Shown one piece after another: positions 55,662 to 63,845 of a stretch of 64,000 bases of DNA. The DNA is from Streptomyces sp. Root1304. Its GTDB lineage: Bacteria; Actinomycetota; Actinomycetes; Streptomycetales; Streptomycetaceae. Position 1 is the first letter of the stretch. The number at the start of each line of letters is the position of its first letter. The stretch spans positions 139,948-203,947 of the forward strand of contig NZ_LMEP01000012.1 in NCBI RefSeq assembly GCF_001426405.1, given 5' to 3'. A model generated the notes under the pieces. That model was not told the origin of the DNA, did not search any database, and worked only from the letters and a program-made list of their open reading frames with translations. A program made the position numbers and the translations under genes.

Positions 55662-58121
55662 ATGACGGCATCGACCCCGAACCCCGCGGACTCCGGCGCG
55701 GCGGCCTCACGTGACGCGGCGCGCACGGCGAGACGCCTGACGGACGGCACCCTCCCGAGAACGTCCCCCGCACAGGGGTCACCCCCGGACACCCCGCCGA
55801 ACCCCTCGCGGGCGGCGTCGGCGGGGGAGGCCGCGGGCACGCCGGAGGGGGAGACCGCGGCGGCCGTACAGGACGGCGCGTCGCCGGTACGCGACGGCGC
55901 GGCGGGAGCGCGGGCCGACGCTCCGGCGGCACGGGAGGGCGGCGCGTCGGCGGCGGGGAAGGGAGCCTCGGCGGTACGGGAGGGCGGTGCGGTCGTACGT
56001 GACGACGCCTCGGTCGTAAGGGAGGGGGCGGCGTCGCCGGTACGGGACGGCGGCGCGGTCGTACGGGACGGCGGCGCGGTCGTACGCGACGGCGCCCCGG
56101 CTGTACGTGACGGCATGGCGGCGTCCGCGTCGGCGGCGGCGGTCCCCGTGCCGGCCCGGGACTCGGCTGGGGCCCGGCCCTCGGCGTCGATCCCGGCCTC
56201 GGCTTCGATGTCGGCTTCGGTCTCGGCTGCGGCACCGGCTTCTGCGCCGGTGTCCGCTCCGGGGCGTGAGCCGGCACCGGCGCCCGTGGCGGCGACGACG
56301 GCGGCGCCCGCTCCGGCGTCGACGCGCGGCGACGTCCCGCCGCCGGGGCCGGCCGCGGGGACGGCCACCACTCCGGCACCCGCATCCGCACTGTCACCCG
56401 CACCCGCCGCCGCATCACGGCCCCCCGTCGCCCCTGCGGCGTCGGCCGCGTCCGTACCCGCCTCCGGGGGAGCCCCCGCGTTGCCGGTGCGTCCGGTCGG
56501 GGCCCTGCCCCGTACCGTGCCGCACTCGTCCGCCGCCCCGGGCGGGGAGCCCTCGGCCGCCCCCGCCCCGGAGCCGCCCGAGGCCACCGGTCCCGCCGGG
56601 CGCGGCGCCCCCGCGGCGCCCGACTTCGCGCGGATCGCGGGCGCCGGGGTCGGCGCGGTCGCCGTACCCGTCGCCGCCGTCGTGCGCGTGGCGCGGCGCA
56701 AGAACGTGATCGGGGCCGAGACCACCGGCTCCATCCCGGTGCACCTGCTCTTCCGGGACGAGCCGGAGGGTGCCGCGCCCTTCGCGGTGGGCGAGGACGA
56801 CGGGGGGCCCGACACCGTCTCCATGGCCCCGCCCGTCGCTCCGGCCACGGCGCGCAAGGCCGGCGGCCCCGCCATCCCCGCCCCGTCGAAGGTCCAGGGC
56901 CAGGCCGAGCCCGCGGCCGGCACGAAGGCCGAACCGGCCAAGGGCCTCGCGCCCGATGCCGCCCGCAGGGCCACCGCCGCGCCGCACCCCAAGGCCCAGG
57001 CGGCCGACACGCAGTCCAAGCCGCACCCCAAGGTCCGGCCCCAGTCACAGCCCCACCCCCAGACCGAGCCGCAGCACAAGCAGCAGCCCAAGCCCCAGCC
57101 CAAGCCCCAGCCCCAGCCTCATCCCGAACAGCAGCCCCAGCCCCCGGCCCGGCCCCGCGGCGGCCCGGCCCGGTCCAAGACCCCCGCCCCCCTCTCCCGC
57201 CCCGCCCCCACCGCCGACCCCGGGCTCGTCGAGCGGCCGGGGCCGGTGCTGCCGGGGTGGGTCGGTGTGGCCGGCGGCGCCCTCGCGCTCGCCTGGTGCG
57301 CGGGCGTCGTGTGGTGGACCGGCGCCGTCCCGGAGGAGGCGGCGCGGATGCTGCGGCTTCCGGTGCGCCCGTACCACGGCATCCACCTCGGCCAGTGGGC
57401 CCTGCTCGCGCTCGGCGTCGTGCTCGCCACGTTCGCGCTCGGCGGCCTCGGCCGGGGCCGGGTCGGCTACGCGTGGGTGCTGACCCTGTTCGGCGACTAC
57501 CGGGGCACGGTCCGCCGGACCGGTCTGGTCTGGGTCAGCCCGCTGCTGCTGCGCCGCCGGGTCGACGTACGGCTCCGGCACTGGCGCAGCGAGCCGCTGC
57601 CGGCGGTCGACGCGAAGGGGACCGCGCTGGACGTCGTCGTGCTCGTGGTGTGGCGGGTGCGGGACACCGTCCGGGCGGCGCTCGGGGTCGACGGCCACGA
57701 GGAGTACCTGCGGGAGCAGGTGGAGGCGGCGATGGCCCGGGTGCTCTCGCAGCTCCCGGCGGACGCGTTCCACGAGGACGCGCCGACGCTCCGGGACGCG
57801 GAGGCGGTCGGCGAGGCACTGACGCGGATGCTGTCGGCGGAGTGCGTCCCGGTCGGGGTGGACGTGTTCTCGGCGCAGCCGACGCGGATCGAGTACGCGC
57901 CGGAGGTGGCGGCGGCGATGCGGCGGCGACGGATCGCGGCGATCGACGCGAAGCACCGGGACAGCGTGCTGACCTCGGTGGTGGACGCGGTGGACGACGT
58001 GGTCCACCGGCTGACCAGTCGTGGTCTGGTGGAGCTCGACGACTACGAGCGCAAGGCGCTGGTCAAGGACCTGACGGTGGCGTTCTACACGGGCAGGACG
58101 GGTCCCGTGGAGGGTGCGTGA
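55662..58121 (+). CDS. SPFH/Band 7 domain membrane protein with long disordered N-terminus
   Basis: A protein of about 819 aa. Residues 1 to about 520 are low-complexity: AVVRDG/AVREG repeats, long Ala-Pro tracts, then KPQPKPQPQP-type Gln/Pro runs. Two membrane helices follow (VGVAGGALALAWCAGVVWW and LLALGVVLATFALGGL), then an SPFH domain (VRLRHWRSEPLPAVDAKGTA, YLREQVEAAMARVLSQLPAD, RRRRIAAIDAKHRDSVLTSV). SPFH proteins scaffold membrane microdomains. GAGGTGG precedes ATG 55662; ATG 55647 has a poorer site. Repeat length may vary between strains. Confidence 0.82.
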   Translation: MTASTPNPADSGAAASRDAARTARRLTDGTLPRTSPAQGSPPDTPPNPSRAASAGEAAGTPEGETAAAVQDGASPVRDGAAGARADAPAAREGGASAAGKGASAVREGGAVVRDDASVVREGAASPVRDGGAVVRDGGAVVRDGAPAVRDGMAASASAAAVPVPARDSAGARPSASIPASASMSASVSAAAPASAPVSAPGREPAPAPVAATTAAPAPASTRGDVPPPGPAAGTATTPAPASALSPAPAAASRPPVAPAASAASVPASGGAPALPVRPVGALPRTVPHSSAAPGGEPSAAPAPEPPEATGPAGRGAPAAPDFARIAGAGVGAVAVPVAAVVRVARRKNVIGAETTGSIPVHLLFRDEPEGAAPFAVGEDDGGPDTVSMAPPVAPATARKAGGPAIPAPSKVQGQAEPAAGTKAEPAKGLAPDAARRATAAPHPKAQAADTQSKPHPKVRPQSQPHPQTEPQHKQQPKPQPKPQPQPHPEQQPQPPARPRGGPARSKTPAPLSRPAPTADPGLVERPGPVLPGWVGVAGGALALAWCAGVVWWTGAVPEEAARMLRLPVRPYHGIHLGQWALLALGVVLATFALGGLGRGRVGYAWVLTLFGDYRGTVRRTGLVWVSPLLLRRRVDVRLRHWRSEPLPAVDAKGTALDVVVLVVWRVRDTVRAALGVDGHEEYLREQVEAAMARVLSQLPADAFHEDAPTLRDAEAVGEALTRMLSAECVPVGVDVFSAQPTRIEYAPEVAAAMRRRRIAAIDAKHRDSVLTSVVDAVDDVVHRLTSRGLVELDDYERKALVKDLTVAFYTGRTGPVEGA

Positions 58122-58159
58122 GGGGATGGACAGCTTCAACTTCCGTCCATACCTTGGTA

Positions 58160-58175
58160 CTTGGTCCAGACCAAA
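58160..58175 (+). promoter_or_regulatory. DasR-type (dre) operator upstream of the LPMO gene
   Basis: TTGGTCCAGACCAA (58161-58174) is a perfect palindrome whose core TGGTCCAGACCA fits the dre consensus TGGTCYAGACCA. DasR represses chitin and N-acetylglucosamine genes, which suits a chitin-active LPMO. Confidence 0.78.
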
Positions 58176-58241
58176 AAGAAGCATCCGTACGCGTGCGGCA
58201 CGACCCGACAGAACTCCCCCACGTTCTCCTGGAGCGACAGC

Positions 58242-58835
58242 ATGCGCAAGAAATCAGTCGGGGCGGCGGTGGTGGCGCTCGGCGTCGCCGGCGCCACCCT
58301 CCTCGCCACCGGCAGCGCCGGCAGCCACGGCTACACCGACGCGCCGATCAGCCGCCAGAAGCTCTGCGCCAACGGCACCGTGACCAACTGCGGCCCCATC
58401 CAGTGGGAGCCGCAGTCGGTCGAGGGCCCCAAGGGCTTCCCCGCCTCCGGTCCCGCCGACGGAAAGATCTGCTCGGCGGGCCTCACCCAGTTCGCCCAGC
58501 TCGACGACCCCCGGGGTGGCGCCTGGCCCGCGACGCAGCTCACGGCGGGGCAGAGCTACAGCTTCCGCTGGCAGTTCACGGCCCGGCACGCCACCACCAA
58601 CTTCAGGTACTACATCACCAGGAACGGCTGGGACCCCAGCCAGAAGCTGACCCGGGCCGCACTCGACCCCCAGCCCTTCCTGACCGTCCCCTACAACAAC
58701 CAGCAGCCGCCGGCGACCCTCTCGCACTCCGGGACGATCCCGGCGGGCAAGACCGGCCGTCATGTGATCCTGGCGGTGTGGACGATCGCGGACACCGCGA
58801 ACGCCTTCTACGCCTGCTCGGACGTGAAGTTCTGA
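58242..58835 (+). CDS. AA10 lytic polysaccharide monooxygenase (chitin-binding)
   Basis: A 197-aa secreted copper enzyme that oxidatively cleaves chitin or cellulose. The signal peptide ends SAGS, so the mature protein starts HGYTDAPISRQ with the N-terminal copper-brace His. The second brace His is in TARHATTNFRYY, and the family block YYITRNGWDP is present. There is no extra binding module. The ATG at 58242 is fixed by the signal peptide and by CTGGAG before it; the longer frame starts inside the operator. The dre site indicates induction by N-acetylglucosamine. Confidence 0.92.
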   Translation: MRKKSVGAAVVALGVAGATLLATGSAGSHGYTDAPISRQKLCANGTVTNCGPIQWEPQSVEGPKGFPASGPADGKICSAGLTQFAQLDDPRGGAWPATQLTAGQSYSFRWQFTARHATTNFRYYITRNGWDPSQKLTRAALDPQPFLTVPYNNQQPPATLSHSGTIPAGKTGRHVILAVWTIADTANAFYACSDVKF

Positions 58836-58890
58836 CGGAAGGCCCGGAGGGCGGGCGCCGGGCGGCCGTCCGAAGGGCCTGATCCGACCG

Positions 58891-58919
58891 TTCAGTTCTG
58901 ACGTACTGTCAGTTACAGT
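58891..58919 (+). promoter_or_regulatory. Leaderless promoter with TetR-like palindrome, acyl-CoA ligase gene
   Basis: TTCAGT (58891-58896), 17 nt and TACAGT (58914-58919) form a promoter ending 7 nt before ATG 58927. CTGAC-GTACT-GTCAG (58898-58912) lies between the boxes, and ACTGT-N5-ACAGT overlaps the -10. No TetR gene is adjacent, so the regulator would be encoded elsewhere. Confidence 0.6.
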
Positions 58920-58926
58920 CCGGCCC

Positions 58927-60603
58927 ATGAGGGGTGCGGACACCGTCGCGGAACTCGTACGACGCCAGTGGGGCGACCACCGGACCGGGCTGAGGGACGA
59001 GCACCACACCCTCACCCACCACCAGGTCGCCGCGGGCGCCGCCGCGCGGGCCGCACTGCTCGTGGACCTGATGCCACCCCTGCCGGGGGGCGAGCCGCAC
59101 CTCGGCATCCTGCTCGACAACACGCCGGAGTACCCGCTCTGGCTCAGCGCGGCGGCCCTCGCGGGGGCCGCCGTCGCCGGGATCAACCCCACCCGGCGCG
59201 GCGCCGAACTCGTCCGGGACATCCGGCACACCGAGTGCCGGGTCCTGGTCACCCAGCGCGCCCACCTGCCGCTCCTCGACGGCCTGCCGCTGCCGGGCCT
59301 GCGCATCCTGGTCACCGACACCGACGCGTACCGGGAGCTGCTCGCCCCCTACGGGAACGCCCGGCCGGGCGACGCCACCCTCGGCCCCGTACGCCCCGAC
59401 AGCCGCTTCCTGCTCTCCTTCACCTCCGGCTCCACGGGGGCGCCCAAGGCGGCCCTGTGCAGCCAGGGGCGCCTGGCGGCCGCCGGTGCCTCGCTCGTCT
59501 CCCACTTCGGGATCGGCCGGGACGACGTCCACTACATCTGCATGCCGATGTTCCACGGCAACGCGGTGATCGCGGACTGGGCGCCCGCGCTCGCCGCCGG
59601 GGCGGGGGTGGCGCTGCGGTCCCGCTTCTCCGCCTCCCGTTTCCTCCCGGACGTACGCCGCTACGGCGCCACCTACTTCACCTACGTGGGCCGGGCCGTG
59701 CAGTACCTGCTGGCCACCCCGCCGGCGCCGGACGACCGCACGCACCCGCTCCGCCTGGGCTTCGGCACGGAGGCGGGGGCGGTGGACGCGGCCCGGTTCC
59801 GCGAGCGCTTCGGGGTGCCGCTCGTCGAGGGGTACGGCTCCTCCGAGGGCGGCGCGGCGATCCAGCGGACCCCCGACACCCCCACGGGGGCGATCGGGCG
59901 GGCCGCGCCGCGGGACGACCTGGCCGTGATCGACGCCGAGTCGGGCGAGGAATGCCCGCCGGCCCGCTTCTCGCCCACCGGCCGGCTCCTCAACGCGGCC
60001 GAGGCGGTCGGCGAACTCGTCAACCGGAGCCGGTCGCCCTTCGAGGGCTACTGGCGCAACCCGGAGGCGGAGGCGGCCCGGCTGCGGGACGGCTGGTACT
60101 GGACGGGCGACCTCTTCTACCGGGACGCCGACGGATACCTCTACTTCGCGGGCCGGACGGACGACCGGCTGCGGGTCGACAGCGAGAACCTGGCGGCGGC
60201 GATGATCGAGCACATCCTCGCCCGCTGGGACCGGGCGGCGGGCGTCGCGGTCTACGCGATACCCGACCCGGTGGCGGGGGACCAGGTGATGGCGGCGCTC
60301 GCCCTGCGGGAGGGCGAGGCCTTCGACCCGCCGGCCTTCGCGGCCTTCCTCGCGGCCCAGGCGGACCTGGGTACGAAGATGCCGCCGCGCTTCGTCCGCG
60401 TGATGCGGGAACTGCCCCTCACGGCCACGAACAAGATCCACCGGGTGGCCCTCCGCCGGGCGGCCTTCCTCTGCGAGGACCCCGTCTGGTGGCGCCCCGA
60501 GCCGGACGCCCCCTACGAGCCCCTGACCCCGGAGGCGACGGCCGCCCTGAGGGCGGAGTACACCCGGCACGACCGCTCCCCGACGGGCGAACACCACGCG
60601 TAG
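58927..60603 (+). CDS. AMP-forming acyl-CoA synthetase/ligase
   Basis: A 558-aa adenylating enzyme that activates a carboxylic acid, probably to a CoA thioester. The P-loop is SFTSGSTGAPKAAL (near residue 160), the A4/A5 region is VEGYGSSEGGAA, the adenylation block is WYWTGDLFYRDADGYLYFAG and the C-terminal Lys region is ELPLTATNKIHRVALRR. The closest groups are long-chain fatty-acid or fatty-acyl ligases. It stands alone after the LPMO gene with its own leaderless promoter. The acid substrate is unknown. Confidence 0.88.
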   Translation: MRGADTVAELVRRQWGDHRTGLRDEHHTLTHHQVAAGAAARAALLVDLMPPLPGGEPHLGILLDNTPEYPLWLSAAALAGAAVAGINPTRRGAELVRDIRHTECRVLVTQRAHLPLLDGLPLPGLRILVTDTDAYRELLAPYGNARPGDATLGPVRPDSRFLLSFTSGSTGAPKAALCSQGRLAAAGASLVSHFGIGRDDVHYICMPMFHGNAVIADWAPALAAGAGVALRSRFSASRFLPDVRRYGATYFTYVGRAVQYLLATPPAPDDRTHPLRLGFGTEAGAVDAARFRERFGVPLVEGYGSSEGGAAIQRTPDTPTGAIGRAAPRDDLAVIDAESGEECPPARFSPTGRLLNAAEAVGELVNRSRSPFEGYWRNPEAEAARLRDGWYWTGDLFYRDADGYLYFAGRTDDRLRVDSENLAAAMIEHILARWDRAAGVAVYAIPDPVAGDQVMAALALREGEAFDPPAFAAFLAAQADLGTKMPPRFVRVMRELPLTATNKIHRVALRRAAFLCEDPVWWRPEPDAPYEPLTPEATAALRAEYTRHDRSPTGEHHA

Positions 60604-60800
60604 CCCCGTCCCCGCGAGACGGCGGCCCACGGCTGCGGCTGACGGCCGTCCGATGCTCCGTGGTTCACCGCGCCCGGCGGCGCGCTCGACGAGGACCCCT
60701 CGCGCCCGCCCCGGGGCGGCCCCGCGCCCGCCGTCGGGGGTAGCCCCAGCCCCACCCCCGTACCCCCTCCAGCCCCATCGCCCCGCACCGTCCGACCGCC

Positions 60801-60806
60801 TACCGT
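60801..60806 (+). promoter_or_regulatory. Leaderless -10 element of the two-component operon
   Basis: TACCGT ends 8 nt before ATG 60815. The 210-nt stretch upstream (60604-60800) shows no gene. Confidence 0.42.
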
Positions 60807-60814
60807 GGGCCCCC

Positions 60815-62116
60815 ATGGACCCCCGTAACGCCTGGCAGGCCCTCACCCGGCGCCGCTTCCTCCGTAGTTCCTGGCCCTGGCGGGCCGCCGGTTACCTGGT
60901 CACCGGCGGGGTCCTCGGCGCCTTCGCCTGCCTCGTCCTCCTGGTGCTCGGGGTGTTCTCCCTGTTCCTCGTCGGGCTGCCGCTCCTCCTGCTCTCCGGC
61001 CTCGCCCTCGCCGGGACCGAGCGCCGTCGCCTCCGGCTCGTCGACCTCGACCCGGCCCCCGACCCGCACCGCGTCCCCGCCGCCCCCGGCCTCGCCGCCT
61101 GGCTGCGGCTCCGGGCGGGGGAGCAGGCGACCTGGCGCGAACTCGGCTACGCCCTGCTCCTCGCCACCGTCCTGTGGCCGCTCGACCTCCTCGCCCTCGC
61201 CGTCGGGACCGGCCTGCCGCTCGCCCTCCTCAGCGCCCCCGTCCAGCTGGCGGTGGACGGCCAGGAGGCCAAGGTCGTCAAGGCGTATCTGGTGACCTCC
61301 TACCCGGAGGCCTTCGCGGCGGCCCTCCTCGGCGCCCTCCTCCTGGTCGCCCTCTCCTATCCGCTCGCCGCCGTCGCCGGTGCCCGCGCCGCCCTCGCGC
61401 GGGCCCTCCTCTCGCCGCGCGAGAGCGGCCCCCAGCCCGGCATCGGCGAGGTCATCGCCTCCCGCGCCCGGCTCGTCGACGCCTTCGAGGCCGAGCGCCG
61501 CCGCATCGAGCGCGATCTGCACGACGGCGCCCAGCAACGCCTGGTCGCCCTCACCATGACCCTCGGGCTCGCCCGGCTCGACGCGCCGCCCGGCCCGCTC
61601 GCCGACCAGCTGGCGAAGGCGCACACGGAGGCCGGGCGGGCCCTGACCGAGCTGCGGGAACTCATCCACGGCATCCACCCCCAGGTCCTCGCCGACTACG
61701 GCCTCGGCGCGGCCCTCGCCGACGCCGCCGACCGGTCCGCCGTCCCCGTCGACACGGACGTCGACCTGCCCCGGCTGCCCGCCGCCGTCGAGAGTGCGGG
61801 CTACTTCGCCGGCTGCGAGGCCCTCGCCAACGTCGCCCGGCACAGCGGGGCCCGGCGGGCCCGGCTCACCGCGCGGGTCGCGGACGGGGTGCTGCGCCTG
61901 GACGTGGAGGACGACGGGCAGGGCGGCGCCGACCCGGCGGGGGGCTCCGGGCTCACGGGACTGGCCGACCGGCTCGCGGTCCTCGATGGCAGACTGACGA
62001 TCATGAGCCCGCCGGGCGGGCCGACCCTCCTCCGAGCGGAGATCCCGTGCCGATCGCTGTCCGAAAGCTCCGTGTCGTCCTCGCCGAGGACAGCGTCCTC
62101 CTCAGGGAGGGGCTGA
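60815..62116 (+). CDS. NarL-type sensor histidine kinase
   Basis: A 433-aa membrane kinase. Hydrophobic segments near residues 28-60 and 110-195 (four or so helices) form a sensor of the DUF-type found in streptomycetes. The HisKA_3 phospho-acceptor is ERRRIERDLHDGAQQRLV, and the ATPase domain has CEALANVARHSG (N-box) and GGSGLTGLADRL (G2). The last 23 residues, Ser-rich, are encoded within the start of the response regulator gene, a 70-nt overlap. The signal is unknown. Confidence 0.88.
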   Translation: MDPRNAWQALTRRRFLRSSWPWRAAGYLVTGGVLGAFACLVLLVLGVFSLFLVGLPLLLLSGLALAGTERRRLRLVDLDPAPDPHRVPAAPGLAAWLRLRAGEQATWRELGYALLLATVLWPLDLLALAVGTGLPLALLSAPVQLAVDGQEAKVVKAYLVTSYPEAFAAALLGALLLVALSYPLAAVAGARAALARALLSPRESGPQPGIGEVIASRARLVDAFEAERRRIERDLHDGAQQRLVALTMTLGLARLDAPPGPLADQLAKAHTEAGRALTELRELIHGIHPQVLADYGLGAALADAADRSAVPVDTDVDLPRLPAAVESAGYFAGCEALANVARHSGARRARLTARVADGVLRLDVEDDGQGGADPAGGSGLTGLADRLAVLDGRLTIMSPPGGPTLLRAEIPCRSLSESSVSSSPRTASSSGRG

Positions 62117-62709
62117 TCGGGCTGCTGGCCCGTTTCGGCCACGAGGTCGTCGCCGCCGTCGGGGACGCCGACGCCCTGCGCGAGGCGGTCGCCGCCCACG
62201 ACCCGGACGTGGTCGTGACCGACGTCCGGATGCCGCCCGGGTTCCAGGACGAGGGGCTGCGCGCCGCCGTCGCGCTCCGGTCCGAGCGGCCCGGCCTGCC
62301 GGTCCTGGTGCTCAGCCAGTACGTGCAGCGCAGCTACGCCGCCGACCTCCTCGACACGGGCGACGGCACCGGCGTCGGCTATCTCCTCAAGGACCGGGTG
62401 GGGCAGGTGGAGGAGTTCGAGGACGCCCTGCTGCGGGTCGCCGCCGGAGGCACGGTCGTCGACCCCGAGGTCGTACGGCAGCTGCTGCGGCGGCACCGCG
62501 ACCCGCTGGAGGCCCTCACCCCGCGCGAGCGCGAGGTCCTCGGCCTGGTCGCGGAGGGGCACTCCAACGCGGAGGTCGCCCGGCGTCTGGTGGTGAGCGA
62601 GGCCGCCGTCGGCAAGCACATCGGCAACATCCTCGCGAAGCTGGACCTGCCGCCGGCCGAGGACACCCACCGCCGGGTCCTGGCCGTCCTGACGTATCTC
62701 AGGGCGTAG
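62047..62709 (+). CDS. LuxR/NarL family response regulator
   Basis: A 220-aa DNA-binding response regulator paired with the kinase. The receiver has VVLAEDSVLLREGL, phospho-acceptor Asp in VVVTDVRMPP, and Lys in GYLLKDRV. The C-terminal HTH is LTPREREVLGLVAEGHSNAE, then ARRLVVSEAAVGKHIGNIL. The GTG at 62047 lies in the kinase's final codons with GGAG upstream, so translation is coupled. Target genes cannot be named. Confidence 0.92.
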   Translation: MPIAVRKLRVVLAEDSVLLREGLIGLLARFGHEVVAAVGDADALREAVAAHDPDVVVTDVRMPPGFQDEGLRAAVALRSERPGLPVLVLSQYVQRSYAADLLDTGDGTGVGYLLKDRVGQVEEFEDALLRVAAGGTVVDPEVVRQLLRRHRDPLEALTPREREVLGLVAEGHSNAEVARRLVVSEAAVGKHIGNILAKLDLPPAEDTHRRVLAVLTYLRA

Positions 62710-62775
62710 CGGGACCGTCCGTACGGGCTCAGCGGCGCGGCACGTACGGGCTCAGCGGCGCAGGAGGTACGGGCA

Positions 62776-62807
62776 CGAAAAAGCCCCCCGCTTCCGCGAG
62801 GGGCTTT
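62776..62807 (-). terminator. Terminator of the second tRNA-Lys gene
   Basis: AAAGCCCCCCGC and GCGAGGGGCTTT (one mismatch) form a stem around TTCC, followed on the minus strand by a T-run. It sits between the response regulator and the tRNA. Confidence 0.82.
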
Positions 62808-62816
62808 CTCCGTCTG

Positions 62817-62890
62817 TGCGCCGCCAGGGACTCGAACCCCGGACCCGCTGATTAAGAGTCAGCTGCTCTAACCAACTGAGCTAGCGGCGC
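62817..62890 (-). tRNA. tRNA-Lys(CTT), copy 2
   Basis: The same 74-nt sequence as the gene at 54023-54096, with the anticodon CTT. Beyond the tRNA, CTGCTGACAGAGA on the 5' side is also shared with copy 1; sequences then diverge. Confidence 0.95.
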
Positions 62891-62954
62891 CTGCTGACAG
62901 AGAAAATACTACCCGGTCCCGCGGGGTGCTCGTGACCACCCCGCGGGAGGGTGG

Positions 62955-63713
62955 TCAGATCGCCAGCGCCATGACCACCGGAGCGGCCTTGCGGTTCAGC
63001 GTGTCGGCCGCCGCGCGCAGCCGGTGGGCGTGCTCGATCGGCAGGGAGAGCGCCAGGCAGCCCACGGCGGAGCCCGCCGTCAGCGGGACGGCGGCGCAGA
63101 CGGTGCCCACCGCGTACTCCTGGAGGTCGAGCACCGGGACGGTCGCGGGCTGGCTGTCCAGCTTGGAGAAGAGGATCCGCTCGCTGGTGATCGTCCGGGA
63201 GGTCAGCCGGGCGATCTTGTGCCGCGAGAGGTGGTCGCGGCGGCCGTTCTGGTCGAGCTGGGTGAGCAGGCACTTGCCGACCGCGCTGGCGTGCGCCGCC
63301 GAGCGGAAGTCCACCCACTCGTTGACCTTGGGCGTGCGCGGGCCGTCGGCGAACTGGGTGATCTTCACCTCGCCGTCGATGTACCGGCTGATGTAGACGG
63401 CCGCGCCGACGGAGTCGCGCAGTTCGGTCAGGGTCTCCTGGAGCTTCGCCTCCAGGGCCTCGCGGCGGGTCATGCCGGATCCGAGAAGGACGAGGGAGTC
63501 CCCGATCACGTAGGCGCCGTCGGCGACCTGCTCGACGTAGCCCTCGCGGCGGAGCATGAGGAGCAGCGACGAGAGGTGGGCGACGGGCAGGCCGGATTCG
63601 CGCGCGATCTGGACGTCCGTCACACCGCCACCGTGCCGTGAGATCGTCTCGAGGACGCGCAAGGCGTATTGCACCGAGTGGAACGGCGCGGTGGGCTCGG
63701 GCTTCAGCGCCAC
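62955..63713 (-). CDS. IclR family transcriptional regulator
   Basis: A 252-aa regulator with an N-terminal winged helix (SVQYALRVLETISRHGGGVT, LPVAHLSSLLLMLRREGYV) and a C-terminal IclR effector domain (SAAHASAVGKCLLTQL and CAAVPLTAGSAVGCLALSLP). The GTG at 63713 follows GGGGGAAACC. It lies downstream of tRNA-Lys copy 2 when read along the plus strand and is transcribed in the same direction as it. Effectors of this family are small metabolites; no target gene is adjacent. Confidence 0.9.
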   Translation of the reverse strand: MALKPEPTAPFHSVQYALRVLETISRHGGGVTDVQIARESGLPVAHLSSLLLMLRREGYVEQVADGAYVIGDSLVLLGSGMTRREALEAKLQETLTELRDSVGAAVYISRYIDGEVKITQFADGPRTPKVNEWVDFRSAAHASAVGKCLLTQLDQNGRRDHLSRHKIARLTSRTITSERILFSKLDSQPATVPVLDLQEYAVGTVCAAVPLTAGSAVGCLALSLPIEHAHRLRAAADTLNRKAAPVVMALAI

Positions 63714-63845
63714 GGTTTCCCCCTACCAGGTTGTGACCGCAAGCTTTCGTACCACGATAGCCGCCAAGCACCGTTTACGGGGCGGCTGTTGGCGAGAATG
63801 ATGCGGAGCATCCGGGCCCTGTGCTGGGGCTCGCTACTCTGGCAT

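Noticed and set aside
58161..58241. N-terminal extension of the LPMO from 58161
   Set aside because: It begins inside the dre palindrome and would bury the signal peptide; the ATG at 58242 places it correctly.
54023..62890. tRNA-bounded integrated element
   Set aside because: No integrase, excisionase, relaxase or phage gene lies between the two tRNA-Lys copies, so only the duplication is reported.
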